Assembly: GCA_011799875.1 (NCBI GenBank)
Contig: CM022299.1
Span: forward strand, 339,355,307-339,419,306
Source of the DNA: Thinopyrum elongatum
Lineage: Eukaryota > Streptophyta > Magnoliopsida > Poales > Poaceae
DNA: 64,000 bases
Reading direction: 5' to 3'
The translations under genes were made by a program, and so were the position numbers. Below are positions 44,756-56,700 of the stretch, in pieces (positions within the stretch are counted from its first letter, which is position 1; every line of letters begins with the position of its first letter). Under the pieces are notes generated by a model. The model worked only from the letters and a program-made list of their open reading frames with translations. It did no database searches and was not told where the DNA came from.

Positions 44756-45246
44756 CTCCCTCCGTCCGGATTTATTAGGCCTCTTTTATTTTGAGCCAAA
44801 ATTTGACCATGAATTTAACTAATAAAATATAAATTATATGTCATAAAAATTATACCATAGAAAAGCTCTTTCAAATGCAAATCTAACAAAATACTCTTTC
44901 CGTTTTTATTTACTCCGCATATTAGTTTTGGTCAAAGTAAAATTTATAAACTTTGACAAAGTTTATAAGCAAAAATATTAACATATACACTAACAAATCA
45001 ATATCATTAGATTCATTATTTGATACACTTTTACATCACATAGATTTGCTATTGTAAATGTTCATATTTTTTCTATAAACTTGATCAAACTTTATGAAGT
45101 TTGACTTCAATCAAACCTAATATGCAGAGTAAATAAAAACAGAGTAAGTACTTTGTGTAGCATATATTATATATATTTTTAGTCAAATACTTGGTCAAAC
45201 TTGGATCCAACATGCAAGGGGGCCTAATAAACCTGGACGGAGGTAG
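44756..45246. mobile_element. Stowaway MITE (Tc1/mariner), outer
   Basis: TA flanks both sides (44,754-44,755; 45,247-45,248). The left end is CTCCCTCCGTCCGGATTTAT; the right end read inward is CTACCTCCGTCCAGGTTTAT. These are classic Stowaway ends. There is no coding capacity. It is interrupted by a second Stowaway. Confidence 0.9.
44894..45148. mobile_element. Stowaway MITE, nested inside the outer one
   Basis: The left end CTCTTTCCGTTTTTATTTAC and the right end read inward CTTACTCTGTTTTTATTTAC are flanked by TA (44,892-44,893; 45,149-45,150). Both ends continue into matching TCCGCATATTAG and TCTGCATATTAG. It is 255 bp, AT-rich and non-coding. Confidence 0.9.
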
Positions 45247-45248
45247 TA

Positions 45249-45470
45249 CATGGTTCTTTCTGGTGGAACCTGCTCACTCGGCCTCAAGTCTCAGACTTGA
45301 CACGGGTGGTCACATTTTTCTGGATTTATTCCAGACTCTTTTATGGTAGGCCCATCGACTACGAGGCGTCTATCACGATATCGTCAATTTTGAGACGTGT
45401 TCTTAGGGTGAGTGTGTATGCGTGCTTGTAAGCGTCTGCGTCTGTATTGTGTTTCTAAAAAGACTGCGTA
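45249..45470 (+). other. Possible 3' tail of a retroposon
   Basis: Contains CACGGGTGGTCACATTTTTC and GTGAGTGTGTATGCGTGCTT, word patterns I associate with 3' parts of Triticeae LINE/SINE copies. No terminal repeats and no A-tail are clear. Weakly supported. Confidence 0.25.
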
Positions 45471-46109
45471 CATTCACCCCCCCCCCCCCGCCTAATTTGC
45501 GCCCAGTTTCATCTTTACCCCTAAAAACAATGTTCAACTGTGTCCCTCTTCCGTCAAATACGCTCATGGAAATACCCCTCCGTGGAGTTTCCGTCCGGTC
45601 AAAGGCATTTTGTTTGTAGTGTACAAATAATTGTGCGATGTTGGAAACTTTGTTTGTATATACTCACTTTGATATAGAACATTGTACCAACCCTCATATC
45701 AAGTGCGCACTTCCCCCAACGACATGCAACCATTCGATAACTCACAGTCATTCCTTAAGGAAAGAGACTGAGAACCTTTTCTGCTATCTGTTACCGGATC
45801 ATCAAAGGGACTCATCAGGCAAACACGCCCCCGACACTCTCAGTTATGAAGGATATGAAATGAAATGTTGAACATGGTTCTCGACATGTAGTATCATTGC
45901 ATGTAAGCATGGTGCATACCATGTTGTGCATGAGCCGTCTCCACCAGGTAATTCCCTTGTGTTCCGAGTTTGAAGTTCCCACGCATGTCATTGAGTTTCC
46001 AATGGTAAATTTGCCCAACCTCATGTCATAATAAAGCTCATGCTTATTTTTTAGAAAGAATCGGTATTTTAGGAGATAAGTTTTAGCGTTTTTTGTTCAC
46101 TTATTTCAG
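45471..46109. other. Unassigned sequence
   Basis: A C-run (45,477-45,490) is followed by sequence without recognisable repeat or coding features on either strand. Confidence 0.4.
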
Positions 46110-47040
46110 TCTGTATGTTTTTTGCGAATACGCTTAGAAGTGTATCATTGCATTGATAGGGGGGGGGGGGAGAAAGTACTGGGTAGTGCCACAACCATGT
46201 ACACAGACCGGCGTAGCCATGGCGCTCGGTTGAGCACAAGACAGAGTGGTTGCTTAGGGCGAACAATTTAAAATTCAGATTATAGGGATTAGCTTGTTTA
46301 GACCTTTGGCTCTGGCCGTGGACTAGGAGCGAGCCTCATCCTTGATCATGGCGACAAGGCATGAGGTAGATGGCACGATCTTATCGAAGATGACAACAAT
46401 ACGATGACGCCACAGAGACTAGGATGCGAGCGCCGCCACAGTAGCCAGACCGGGACACAAAGGTGCCGGAGTTGCGAGCATAGCCATGGAAATCCAGTCG
46501 AAGAAACTAGAGGAACCATCCAATGCGGGGATCACACGACGGCACCAAGAGAGGACTCTGTGCCAGGTAACGCGCGCAAAGACGCTGCCTACGAGGACGT
46601 GGTGAAGCGTTTCAGGCTCCTAGGAGCAGAGGATGCAAGCCGGCTCATCGGGCAAGCCGTGGCGGGCTAGGCGATCGGCTGGCCAGCAATGGTTCATGGA
46701 GGCCGGCCAGATGAAGAATTGCACCGAAAGAGGGACTCCGTTCTTCCAAGCCAGGCGCCAGAACACGGAGGAGGTGGAGCCGTGGAATAGTGCCTTGTAA
46801 CGGGAGGACGCCGAGTAGACGCCGTTGTCGGTCCGGCGCCACCGGGTTGTGTCGTGATGAGAGAGAGACATGCAGAAGCCGCCGCCAAAGATCCACATAC
46901 TCAACGATGGCGACCGGCCCTAGCGCCCCCTGGATGTCGAGAATCCAAGTGTTATGAAGGAGTGCCTGAGCCTCGTTCTGCGAGGCACTAAGGCCACCAG
47001 GGAGGAAGCGATGTCGATGATATGTAGTCCATATTAATAT
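46110..47040 (-). mobile_element. 5'-truncated LINE, minus strand
   Basis: The 3' end is at the left: minus-strand TCAATGCAATGATACAC, then CGTATTCGCAAAAAACAT, typical of plant LINE tails. To the right lies the zinc-binding region that follows reverse transcriptase. It is cut off near 47,040, as expected from incomplete target-primed reverse transcription. Confidence 0.7.
46620..46904 (-). pseudogene. LINE zf-RVT domain remnant
   Basis: WRRTDNGVYSASSRYKALF matches the WxxxxxGxYSxxSAYxxxF signature of the zf-RVT domain (zinc-binding region of plant LINE reverse transcriptase). FWRLAWKNGVPLSVQFFIW follows, then HCWPADRLARHGLPDEPACI-LC with the Cys pair. The domain continues beyond a stop near 46,620 with decayed text. 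Not functional. Confidence 0.8.
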
Positions 47041-47174
47041 AAAAAACATACTATTATATTTGTGAACATATGGAGTAAATTGTTAATTTTTTTGATAGGA
47101 AGGCTTTCAGACTAGCTTTATTAAAACTCAAATAATGCTTACGTCAAGTGGCAAAGGCTTTAAAATACAATTGT

Positions 47175-47213
47175 GGGGGGGGGGGGGGGGGTGGGGGGGG
47201 GGGGGGGTGGGGG
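47175..47213 (+). repeat. G homopolymer (G17-T-G15-T-G5)
   Basis: 37 of 39 bases are G, directly after the stop of the LINE RNase H region (C-run on its coding strand). Length is probably unreliable in any sequencing technology. Confidence 0.9.
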
Positions 47214-47606
47214 TCATTTAGCTAGCTCATGAGCAACAACATTTGATTCCCTATTACAGTGCTCAATAGTAACCTTTCCGAAATCAAGCAAAAAAATCCG
47301 ACAATCCTGTAGTACCGGCGCCACTACCACAGAGTGTCCTTCGTTAAAATTCAGCGCTTCCATCACAATGGAGTTGTCCAAGCTCACAAGAATATTATTG
47401 CATCCCGCGTTCTGCGCTAGTTTTAGACCCTCATACAGTGCCGCAGCCTCTACCAACACTGTGTCCGCCACATGTTCGAGCCTTGCTGTTGATACAGAAA
47501 CAAAATTTCCATGATGATCCTGGACAGTGGCTCCACATGAACCTGAATATTCTCCAACTGAGAAAGAGGCATTAGCACTTGTTGTCCTGCTGAGATAACA
47601 TGCCAT
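47214..47606 (-). pseudogene. LINE C-terminal RNase H domain (RVT_3)
   Basis: The text ANASFSVGEYSGSCGATVQD has Ala-Ser-Phe where the first catalytic Asp-Ala-Ser-Phe is expected. HGNFVSVSTARLEHVADTVL, VEAAALYEGLKLAQNAGC (Glu), ILVSLDNSIVMEALN (Asp) and FGKVTIEHCNRESNVVAHEL (last catalytic region) follow. This is the plant LINE RNase H of the RVT_3 type, found at the end of ORF2. The 131 codons are open, but the upstream reverse transcriptase is missing and the first Asp appears as Asn or is lost. Confidence 0.85.
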
Positions 47607-47744
47607 TTATTAATCTTCGGCGCTGTTGATTCTTTCCCCGCTACTCAAACAAAGTTTAGTGTCAACGTTATGATTGCATGTGTTGTTTTGAGTTGTATTT
47701 CTTCTCCTCTGACAAACTGCCTCCGCTGCCACCAAAAAAACACC

Positions 47745-47988
47745 AACTAGCAGTAGCTACCAATTCAGAAATATTTACTTGCTCCAGAAAGGATCGCTGG
47801 TAAGACTCATCACATAGAAAAAAATTCATAATGCATGCGTCCACGCTACTAGCAAAAAAAACATATGGAGTAATTCACTAGTGCAGAATTGGCCATTAGT
47901 CCCGGTTCACCAACCGGGACTAAAGGGTGGGGACTAAAGGCCCCCCCCCTTTAGTCCCGGTTCGTCACGGCCCGGGACCAAAGGCCCA
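47745..47988. repeat. Flank of LTR copy A with CACTA transposon end
   Basis: From 47,876 it reads CACTAGTGCAGAATTGGCC, then TTAGTCCCGGTTCACCAACC-type hairpins (12-bp stem TTAGTCCCGGTT/AACCGGGACTAA). This matches terminal sequence of Triticeae CACTA elements. The same 244 bases recur at 53,063-53,309 and 58,436-58,678, each time directly before the TGTGACGCCCCC LTR. Confidence 0.75.
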
Positions 47989-50920
47989 TGTGACGCCCCC
48001 GGCTCAATCGTATACTAATCATGCACGCAAACGTGTACGATCAAGATCAGGGACTCACGGGGAGATATCACAACACAACTCTAAAACATAAATAAGTCAT
48101 ACAAGCATCATAATACAAGCCAGGGGCCACGAGGGCTCGAATACAAATGCTCGATCATAGACGAGTCAGCGGAAGCAACAATATCTGAGTACAGACATAG
48201 GTTAAACAAGGTGCCATAAGATGGCTAGCACAAACAGGGATGCAACAGATCGAACAGGCGCAGGGCCTCCTGCCTGGGATCCTCCTAACTACTCCTGGTC
48301 GTCGGCGTCCTGGACGTAGTAGTAGGCTCCGCCCTGGTGGTAGTAGTCGTCGTAGGTGGCGTCTGGCTCCTGGGCTCCAACATCTGGTTGCGACAACCAG
48401 CAAGAAGGGAAAGGGGGAAAGGAGGGGGAAAGCAACCGTGAGTACTCATCCAAAGTACTCGCAAGCAAGGATCTATACTACATATGCATGGTATATGTGT
48501 AAAGAGGCAATATCGGTGGACTGAACTGCAGAATGCCAGAATAAGAGGGGGATAGCTAGTCCTGTCGAAGACTACGCTTCTGGCAGCCTCCATCTTGAAG
48601 CAATAGAAGAGATTAGTTGGAAGTTAACCAAGCAACAACGTATAGCATAATCCTACCCGTCGATCCTCTCGTCGCCACCATGCGAGAGAGCGACCACCGG
48701 GTTATAACTGTCACTTGTAAGGGTGTGTTTTATTAAGTATCCATTTCTAGTTGTCATGAGGTCGGAATACAACTCCGGGTCGTCCTTTTACCGAGGGACA
48801 CGGCTATTCGAATAGATAAACTTCCCTGCAGGGGTGCACCACATATTCCCCAACACGCTCGATCCCCTTTGGCCGGACACACTTTCCTGGGTCATGCCCG
48901 GCCTCGGAAGATCCACACGTCGCAGCCCCACCTAGGCTCAACAGAGAGGTCAGCACGCCGGACTAATCCTAGGCACTCTGCGGTCTGGGCCCATCGCCCA
49001 GTGCGCTCCTGCACGTTGCGTACGCGGCCGCGAGCAGACCTAGCAACCCACACGATCACGGCGGTTACATTATCGCGGTCCAACACGGCGCGCGCCGCTC
49101 AGTCGCTGACGTCAAGAAGGCTTCAGCTGATAGCACGACGCCGGGATACCCATAACTACTCCCGCGTAGTTGGTTAGTGCGTATAGGCCAGTGGCCAGAC
49201 TCAGATCAAATATCCAATCTCGTTAAACGTGTTATTATGAGATCACCGCGGACGACGACCAGGGCCAGGCCCACCTCTCTCCTAGGTGGTCACAACCTGC
49301 CCTGCCGCTCCACAACAAAGAGTCACTTAGGGGGCCGTCGAGGAGGCCAATCCTTTCAGCCCCCATTCGTGAATCACCTGCGGGTGCTCCTCGAGCCGAC
49401 CCGACTTTAGTATCCATCTGATGTCACATGTAATAAGTAGTATACATATCCGCAATCGCCACCCGTGGCGAGCACGGCCCAATAATGTAGCATAGCAGAC
49501 AGACGAGAATGTAGGGCCACTGATGACAAACTAGCATCCTACACTAGGCATTTAGGATTGCAGGTAAGGTATCAACAATGGTAGCAACAATGACAGGCTA
49601 TGCAGCAGAATGGGATTAACCGAAAGCAGTAACAGGCTACACTACTCTAATGCAAGCAGTATAGAGAAGAATAGGTGATATCTGGTGATCAAGGGGGGGC
49701 TTGCCTGGTTGCTCTGGCAAGTAGGGGTCGTCAACAACGTAGTCGGTCGGGGCACCAGCAGCTGCGTCGGTCTCGTAGTCTACCGAAGAGAAGAGGGGGA
49801 AGAAACAGTAAACACACGGCAATAATGCAACAGGGATGCATGACATGTCTAAACGCAGGGCCAGGGTGATATACAGCCTAACTAAGCGATTTAGTTAATT
49901 TAGGAATTTATTCGGATTTATTTAATTAGGGTTGGACACTATTCATTTATCGAATTCGGTCTAATTGTTCAACGTTCTCATAGCTGCGGGCATCTGACGG
50001 GAATACGGAGGATGTATTCGGGTTCGTATCGTCGTTCTGAGCAAGTTTCATGTATAAAATATTTTCATCGGAGTTACGGTTTATTTAATATGATTTTCTA
50101 AAGTTTTTATTAATCTCTGAAATTTTAATTAACTATTTAATTCAACATTATCCGAAACAGTGATTGATGACGTCAGCATGACATCATGCTGACGTCAGCA
50201 GTTAATTAAGTTAATTACTAATTACTGTTTAATTAACACTAATTAGTTAATTAGATTAACCTAATCAGGATTAATTAACTAATTAATTAATTAATTATTT
50301 TAATTATTTATTTTTATTTTTTATTTTTATTTGGGTCACGGGCCCCACTGGTCAGTGGACCAGGGGCGGATACGTCCGGGGCGTGCCCCTTTTGGGACCG
50401 GACATGTCCGGTGCCCAAAGGGGACGCACGGGCGGGCGCGGGCGGTCGGGGGCGCGGCGAAGCGTGGGCGCAGGCGAGCGCACGCGGGGCCGGAGGCGGG
50501 GCGGCGGCGCGGTGGCTGGAGCGGCCGCGGGCGGCAGCGCGCGGAGGCGAAGCGGGGGCCGGAGCGGGTCGAGGCGACCGCGGGACGGGCGCGGGGAGCA
50601 CGGCGTCAGGCGCGCGGGCGCGAGGACGGGGAGGCACGCGGTGGTCGCGGCAGTGGCCGGCGCGGATGCGTGCGCGGCGAGGTGCGGGAGCAGAGAGGGG
50701 GGGAGAGGCCCGAGGCCTCACCGTGATCCGTAGGGACGGGGCAGCGGGGGTCGGGGTGGTCGACGGGGACGACGGCGATGGGGAGGCAGGCCGGCGAGGG
50801 AGAGCGGGCTCCGGGCGGCGCCGTCCAACGGCGACGGCGAGGCGGCGCGGTCGTCGCAGCGACCGAGGGCGACGGGGTCGTTCCCGCGATCCCGATCCCG
50901 ATCTGGATCGGGAGGTGGGG
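47989..50920 (-). repeat. Chromovirus LTR, copy A (truncated)
   Basis: Starts TGTGACGCCCCCGGC on the plus strand and matches 58,679-61,620 with about 18 substitutions and a few indels over 2.93 kb (about 99.4%). It breaks at 50,920/50,921 within GGAGGTGGGG and joins text that matches 56,223 onward (protease/RT linker of the polyprotein). The last 690 bases of a full LTR are missing. Confidence 0.88.
50168..50197. repeat. Palindrome with two TGACGTCA sites, LTR copy A
   Basis: TGACGTCAGCATG and CATGCTGACGTCA form perfect 13-bp arms with loop ACAT. TGACGTCA is the core site of plant bZIP factors. Identical arms occur at 60,859-60,888 in LTR copy C. An AT-rich TTAATTAA-like stretch follows (50,200-50,330). 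Confidence 0.85.
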
Positions 50921-53742
50921 ATTCGACAGCTCGAGCAGGGGGTATCCCTGGGAGTTCTTCTGGGAAAACCCTTGGATTCGTGAACAACTGAATGTTCTCG
51001 ATGCCTTCAAGTGGTGTGATGCGTTTAACGCATTCAAGGCATAAAGCCTCGCCTCGGCATTTTGGATGATTTGAGCCTGAGCTTATTATTTCATCAAGGG
51101 TGTAGAGATGGACGATCTTCGTGGCGCAAACTATAGAAACAGTATGCGCTTTCAACCAATCCATTCCGAGAATGAGGTCGATACTACAAGACTTAGTATG
51201 AAAGGGGAGGCGTGAACTCCAGCCCTTCAATTTCAACGGTGACGTCGTTGCTACCATGGGAGTTTGACATTGACCCCGGGGTGTGTTATTACTATTGCAG
51301 TGTTCATGACCTCACTTTTAATGTCGTGTTTGTATGCAAATTCTCGGACATGAATGAATGCGATGCTCCCGAATCAAATAAAACAGAAGCTGGTACTGAA
51401 TTAACAAGGAGAGTACCCATCACGGTGGCAGGCTGGTCCTGAGCTTCATGAAATCGGTGTGGTTGGCCTGAATACGCCCATAAGACTGGCATTGTTGTTG
51501 CGAGCTGATTGTTCCTACGGCCAGTTCAGGAATGCCAGTTGGTTCTGGTTCTGAATGCAGTTCTTGAAAAATGACCTGGCTGCCCACACTTGTAGCACGA
51601 CTATTGGGATTGGGAGCAGGAGCTCGGGGTGTTGGAGCTGGAAGTCCTGGCTGCCTAGGTGGGGTGGAGGCAACGTGGTGCATATAAGGACTGTCTTGGA
51701 GCAGGTGCACTGGACGGTACACGCTGTTTGGAATCCAATCCGACGCTTCTGTGCAGGCTGGCTCGAAGATGAACCAGTGTCACGGTTGCGCCTAAGAGAT
51801 CCCTTGGTGCCTGCAGACCATCTCGACCTGGATAGCCTTGTTCACCAAGATGTGAAATATCATTCATGCACAAGGCGCTAGCTTGATGTCAGCTTGAAGT
51901 CCTTCGCGAAACCTTTCCTGACGGCGAGCATCAGTGGGAATGTCTTCTTCAGCATACGGGATATTCCAGAAACTCCCGCTGATAAGCTTCCACTGTCTTG
52001 TTGCCCTGGGTGAGTTTGCGGAACTCTTCTTCTTCCGGTCCATGATTCCCCGAGGAATGAAACGGGCACGGAAGGCAGCTTGGAAATCCGGCCAAGTGAT
52101 GACTGTGCCAGCTGGTTGAGTGCGCCTGTGGCTGTCCCACCATTGAGCAGCGGGGCCCTTGAGAAAGAAGGAGCGAAGGTGACATAGTTTGCAGGGGCAA
52201 CGCCACCAGATTCCAACTCATAGGGATGTCCGAAGCCAGTCATCCGCATCCAGGGCTGAGTTAGCCGCGGTAGACGTTGGTTGAGGCGCAAAAGTCCGTC
52301 AGGGTCCCTGGGCCTGGGTTCTGGTTCATATTGGGACGAGGAAACTGATCCATGATCCCTTGCATGAACTGACGTCGCAGTTCAAATTGCTGCATCATTC
52401 CAGCCATATAGTTCGGCGGTGGTGGATCGTTGGCACCACGGCCACGACCACGACCACCTGGTCTAACCATCCTGCTAAGTATCAACAAGGGTAGTTTTAG
52501 TAAGCAATTCGAGTGCTAGTGACAAGCATGATGTAACTCACAATAGTTTAGCAGTGCATCAAATACATAAAAGTAGTCAATTAAGACATACATATCCTTA
52601 CACAAAGTCAGGTACATGCGACAGCATAACGGCGCAATTTCATAAACTGGACATGCTAGGCGGCGCGCAGGCACGCGGTAGGAAGTACACAACGAGACAT
52701 AGCAAAGGCTACATCAACGTCGGGAAAAACTGGTGGGGCAGGAATCTGCAAGTGACAACACAGGGTCCCTCGATAAAGGATCCTGTAAGCAGAACCTGGC
52801 CCCAATCTCGAAGCAAGGGGGAAATTTTCAGAACTCCGGTGGTTGTGATCACGAGACCCTAAGTGTCGGCGTTAGTAAAATTCATTTAAACCCGAGTAGA
52901 AGGAGATCAGTCCCAGAGTATAGACGAGGAATAAAAGATCCAATACCCACCAGTTGGCAATGTGGGCCCGTAAGCCACACAGCCAAGTTAGTAAAAACGG
53001 TTTTCTTTGTCTAGACCAACTCGCCAAGGAATTGGAAAGGGGGATTCCTACAGGATCGCTGGTAAGACTCATTAGCAGGCAGTAGCTACCAATTCAGAAA
53101 TATTTACTTGCTCCAGAAAGGATCGCTGGTAAGACTCATCACATAGAAAAAATTTCATAATGCATGCGTCCACGCTACTAGCAAAAAACATATGAGTAAT
53201 TCACTAGCAGAATTGGCCATTAGTCCCGGTTCACCAACCGGACTAAAGGGTGGGACTAAAGCCCCCCCCCTTTAGTCCCGGTTCGTCACGGCCCGGGACC
53301 AAAGGCCCATGTGACGCCCCCAGCTCAATCGTACACTATCATGCACAACGTGTACGATCAAGATCAGGGACTCACGGGGAGATATCACAACACACAACTC
53401 TAACATAAATAAGTCATACAGCATCATAATACAAGCCAGGGGCCACGAGGGCTCGAATACAAATGCTCGATCATAGACATCAGCGGAAGCAACAATATCT
53501 GAGTACAGACATGGTTAACAAGGTGCCAAGATGGCTAGCACAAACAGGGATGCAACAATCGAACAGGCGCAGGGCCTCCGCCTGGGATCCTCCTAACTAC
53601 TCCTGGTCGTCGGCGTCCTGGACGTAGTAGTAGGCTCCGCCCTGGTGGTAGTAGTCGTCGTAGGTGGCGTCTGGCTCCTGGGCTCCAACATCTGGTTGCG
53701 ACAACCAGCAAAAGGGAAGGGGGAAAGGAGGGGGAAAGCAAC
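50921..53742 (-). other. Indel-rich collinear copy of 56,223-59,126
   Basis: In one continuous run this block follows gag/protease (56,223-57,813), leader, CACTA flank and the first 430 bases of the LTR, exactly as in 56,223-59,126. It is 2,822 bases against 2,904. Differences are mainly single-base losses in or near short runs (ten or so in the first 200 bases). No reading frame survives more than a short distance, whereas the counterpart is fully open. The pattern fits uncorrected long-read sequence better than biological decay, which would give substitutions. Do not treat its broken gag as a pseudogene without checking. Confidence 0.8.
53310..53742 (-). repeat. Chromovirus LTR, copy B (433 bp, noisy)
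   Basis: Starts TGTGACGCCCCCAGCTC and shares copy C variants (AGCTC, GTACAC), not those of copy A. It ends at GGAAAGCAAC and switches without any repeat to AAGATAAGCC of the integrase region. Confidence 0.8.
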
Positions 53743-56700
53743 AAGATAAGCCTTTTCGCCAGGTTGATAGACCATATCTTTGTGTTTGCGGTCATACTGA
53801 CTCTTTTGACGTGACTGAGCAGTCTTCAAATGCTCGCGGACAACGCGAACTTGATCTTCGGCAAGTTGGATAATATCCGGACCGAAGAGTGGACGTTCCC
53901 CAGTTTCTGACCAATTCAGAGGGGTTCGGCACTTTCGTCCGTACAATACTTCGAAGGGGGCCATCTTCAGACTGGCTTGATAGCTGTTATTGTAAGAGAA
54001 TTCGGCATATGGGAGAGATTCTTCCCATTTCCTTCCGAAGGATATGACACAAGCTCGAAGCATGTCTTCGAGAACTTGGTTGACTCGTTCAACTTGTCCT
54101 TGAGACTGAGGGTGAAAGGCGGTGCTGAAGGACAGATGAGTTCCCATAGCTTCTTGGAAACTTGCCCAGAATCTTGAAGTGAATAAGCTGCCACGGTCTG
54201 AACTGATAACCAGTGGAATACCGTGAAGTGAAACAATTCTGGACATGTAGAGAGTTGCGAGCTGACTAGCAGTGATCGTCTCTTTGACGGCTAGAAAATG
54301 TGCAACTTTGGAAAGTCGGTCAATGACGACAAGAATAGCATCATTACCTTTCTGTGATTTGGGAAATCCAGTGATAAAGTCCATTTCAACATGGTCCCAT
54401 TTCCATTCAGGAACAGCAATTGGTTGCAGAGTTCCGGCGGGCCTTTGATGTTCTGCTTTGACGCGACGGCAAACATCACATTCAGCAACATAGCGAGCAA
54501 TGTCTTGCTTCATGTTTGACCACCAGAATCTTTGACGGATGTCTTGGTGCATCTTGGTACTGCCGGGATGAATAGACAACGGAGTGTCGTGAGCTTCTTG
54601 CATGACCTCCTGAGTCATACCCAGGTTACCTTTAGAGGGGACCACTAGACGACTTTTAAAGAACAAGGTGCCAGTATCATCAATAGTGAAGAACGAAGGC
54701 CTTCCTTCAGCGAGATAGCGCTTAATCTTGTGGGCTTGAGAGTCATAACCCTGCAGCGTCTTGATGCTGTCCACGAGATCTGGTTTAGCAACCAGGGTAT
54801 TAAGAGAACCCTGGGAAACAACGTGGAGGTTCATTTTGTAGGAACCTTTAGGAGGGGAAGCGAGTGCTCCAGGAGGAACAATGTGGAGATTCAGCTTTCT
54901 GAATTCTTCAATAAGCGAAGGTTGAACTTCGTGAAACTGGAGGTGACTGCAATAAGACTTGCGGCTCAAGGCATCGGCCATTACATTAGCCTTGCCAGGG
55001 GTATAAGAAATACCCAAGTTAAAATCCGCTACGGTCTCCATCCATCTCTGTTGACGGAGGTTCAGGTCTGGCTGAGTGAACAGATACTTCAGACTTTGAT
55101 GATCGGTGTAGATCTCGCAACGATTACCGAGAAGGTAATGTCGCCACTGTTTTAGTGCATGGATGACGGTAGCAAGCTCGAGGTCATGTACTGGGTAATT
55201 CTCTTCGTGCGGACGCAATTGACGCGAAGCATAAGCAATTACTCTGCGGTCTTGCATTAGGACACCGCCTAATCCTTGACGGGATGCATCACAATAGATG
55301 ACAAAATCCCTCTGGGAATCAGGAGGGGCAAGCACTGGGGCAGAAGTCAGCTTGTCTTTGAGCGTCTGGAAACTTTCCTGACACTTTTCCGTCCAATCGA
55401 ACTTGACGCCTTTATGAAGCAGGTTAGTCAGGGGCTTGGCGATCTTGGAGAAGTTCTCGACAAATCGACGGCAATAGCTGGCGAGTCCGAGAAAACTTCG
55501 AACTTGCTTGACGTTCTTTGGAGGAGCCCAATCAAGAATAGCCTGAACTCGCTCGGGGTTGACGGCAATACCATCCTTGGAGATGACATGCCCGAGGTAT
55601 GTTACTTCGGGAAGCCAGAATTCACACTTGGAAAACTTAGCATATAGTTGATGCTCTCGAAGTTTTTCCAGAACAAGTCGAAGATGTTCAGCATGTTCCT
55701 CTTTGTTCTTGGAGTATACTAGGATATCATCCAGGTAAACCACGACGAACTTGTCAAGGTATTCCATGAATATATAATTCATCAGGCGGGAGAATGTGGC
55801 GGGAGCATTGGTTAAGCCGAATGACATGACAGTGTACTCGTATGAGCCATATCGAGTAACGAAGGCGGTCTTTGGGATATCCTCTTCACGAACACGGATC
55901 TGGTGGTAACCCAACCTTAAGTCGAGTTTAGAGAACACTGATGAACCCGCCAGTTGATCATACAGATTGTTTATCCGAGGAAGGGGATATTTGTTCTGGA
56001 TAGTTGCTTGGTTAATAGGACGGTAATCTTGGACCAATCGGTTTGATCCATCCTTCTTCCTGACAAAGAGAGAAGGTGCTCCCCAAGCAGAGGAACTTGG
56101 GCGAATGAAACCCTTACGAAGTGAAGCGTCGATTTCCTCCTTAAGTTCAAGGAGTTCATGCGGCGGCATCTTGTAGGGTCGCTTGGCGATAGGAGTGGTG
56201 CCTGGTTTCAAGTCGATGACAAATTCGACAGCTCGAGCAGGGGGTATCCCTGGGAGTTCTTCTGGGAAAACACCTTGGAATTCGTGAACAACTGGAATGT
56301 TCTCGATGCCTTCAAGTGGTGATGCGTTTAACGCATTCAAGGCATAAAGCCTCGCCTCGGCATTTTGGATGATTTGAGCCTGGTAGCTTATTATTTCATC
56401 AGAAGGGTGTAGAAGATGGACGATCTTCGTGGCGCAAACTATAGAAGCAGTATGCGCTTTCAACCAATCCATTCCGAGAATGAGGTCGATACTACAAGAC
56501 TTTAGTATGAAAGGGGAGGCGTGAAACTCCAGCCCTTCAATTTCAACGGTGACGTCGTTGCTACCCATGGAGGTTTGACATTGACCCGCGGGGGTGTGTA
56601 TTACTATTGCAGTGTTCATGACCTCACTTTTAATGTCGTGTTTGTATGCAAATTCTTCGGACATGAATGAATGCGATGCTCCCGAATCAAATAAAACAGA

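Larger units (their letters stand above)
47090..47620 (-). mobile_element. Second 5'-truncated LINE copy (RNase H end)
   Basis: The minus strand runs from the RNase H region (47,606) through a C-rich 3' UTR with TTTTAATAAAGC (a polyadenylation-like signal) to CCTATCAAAAAAATTAAC near 47,085-47,100, an A-tail. It is separate from the LINE at 46,110, because the domain order on the strand would otherwise be reversed. Confidence 0.7.

Noticed and set aside
46110..47620. One LINE covering both the zf-RVT and RNase H parts
   Set aside because: On the minus strand RNase H would come before zf-RVT, the reverse of LINE order, and each part has its own 3' tail.
48155..49410. Several open frames repeated at 58,845-60,100
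   Set aside because: Identical because the LTR is repeated. No domain, and they overlap on opposite strands. Non-coding LTR.
50168..50197. Palindrome as a transcription terminator
   Set aside because: This is plant nuclear DNA; bacterial-type hairpin terminators are not expected.
50331..50983. Long overlapping GC-rich open frames on both strands (also 61,034-61,915)
   Set aside because: They lie inside LTR copies, are Arg/Gly/Pro-rich in every frame as GC-rich DNA gives by chance, and show no domain.
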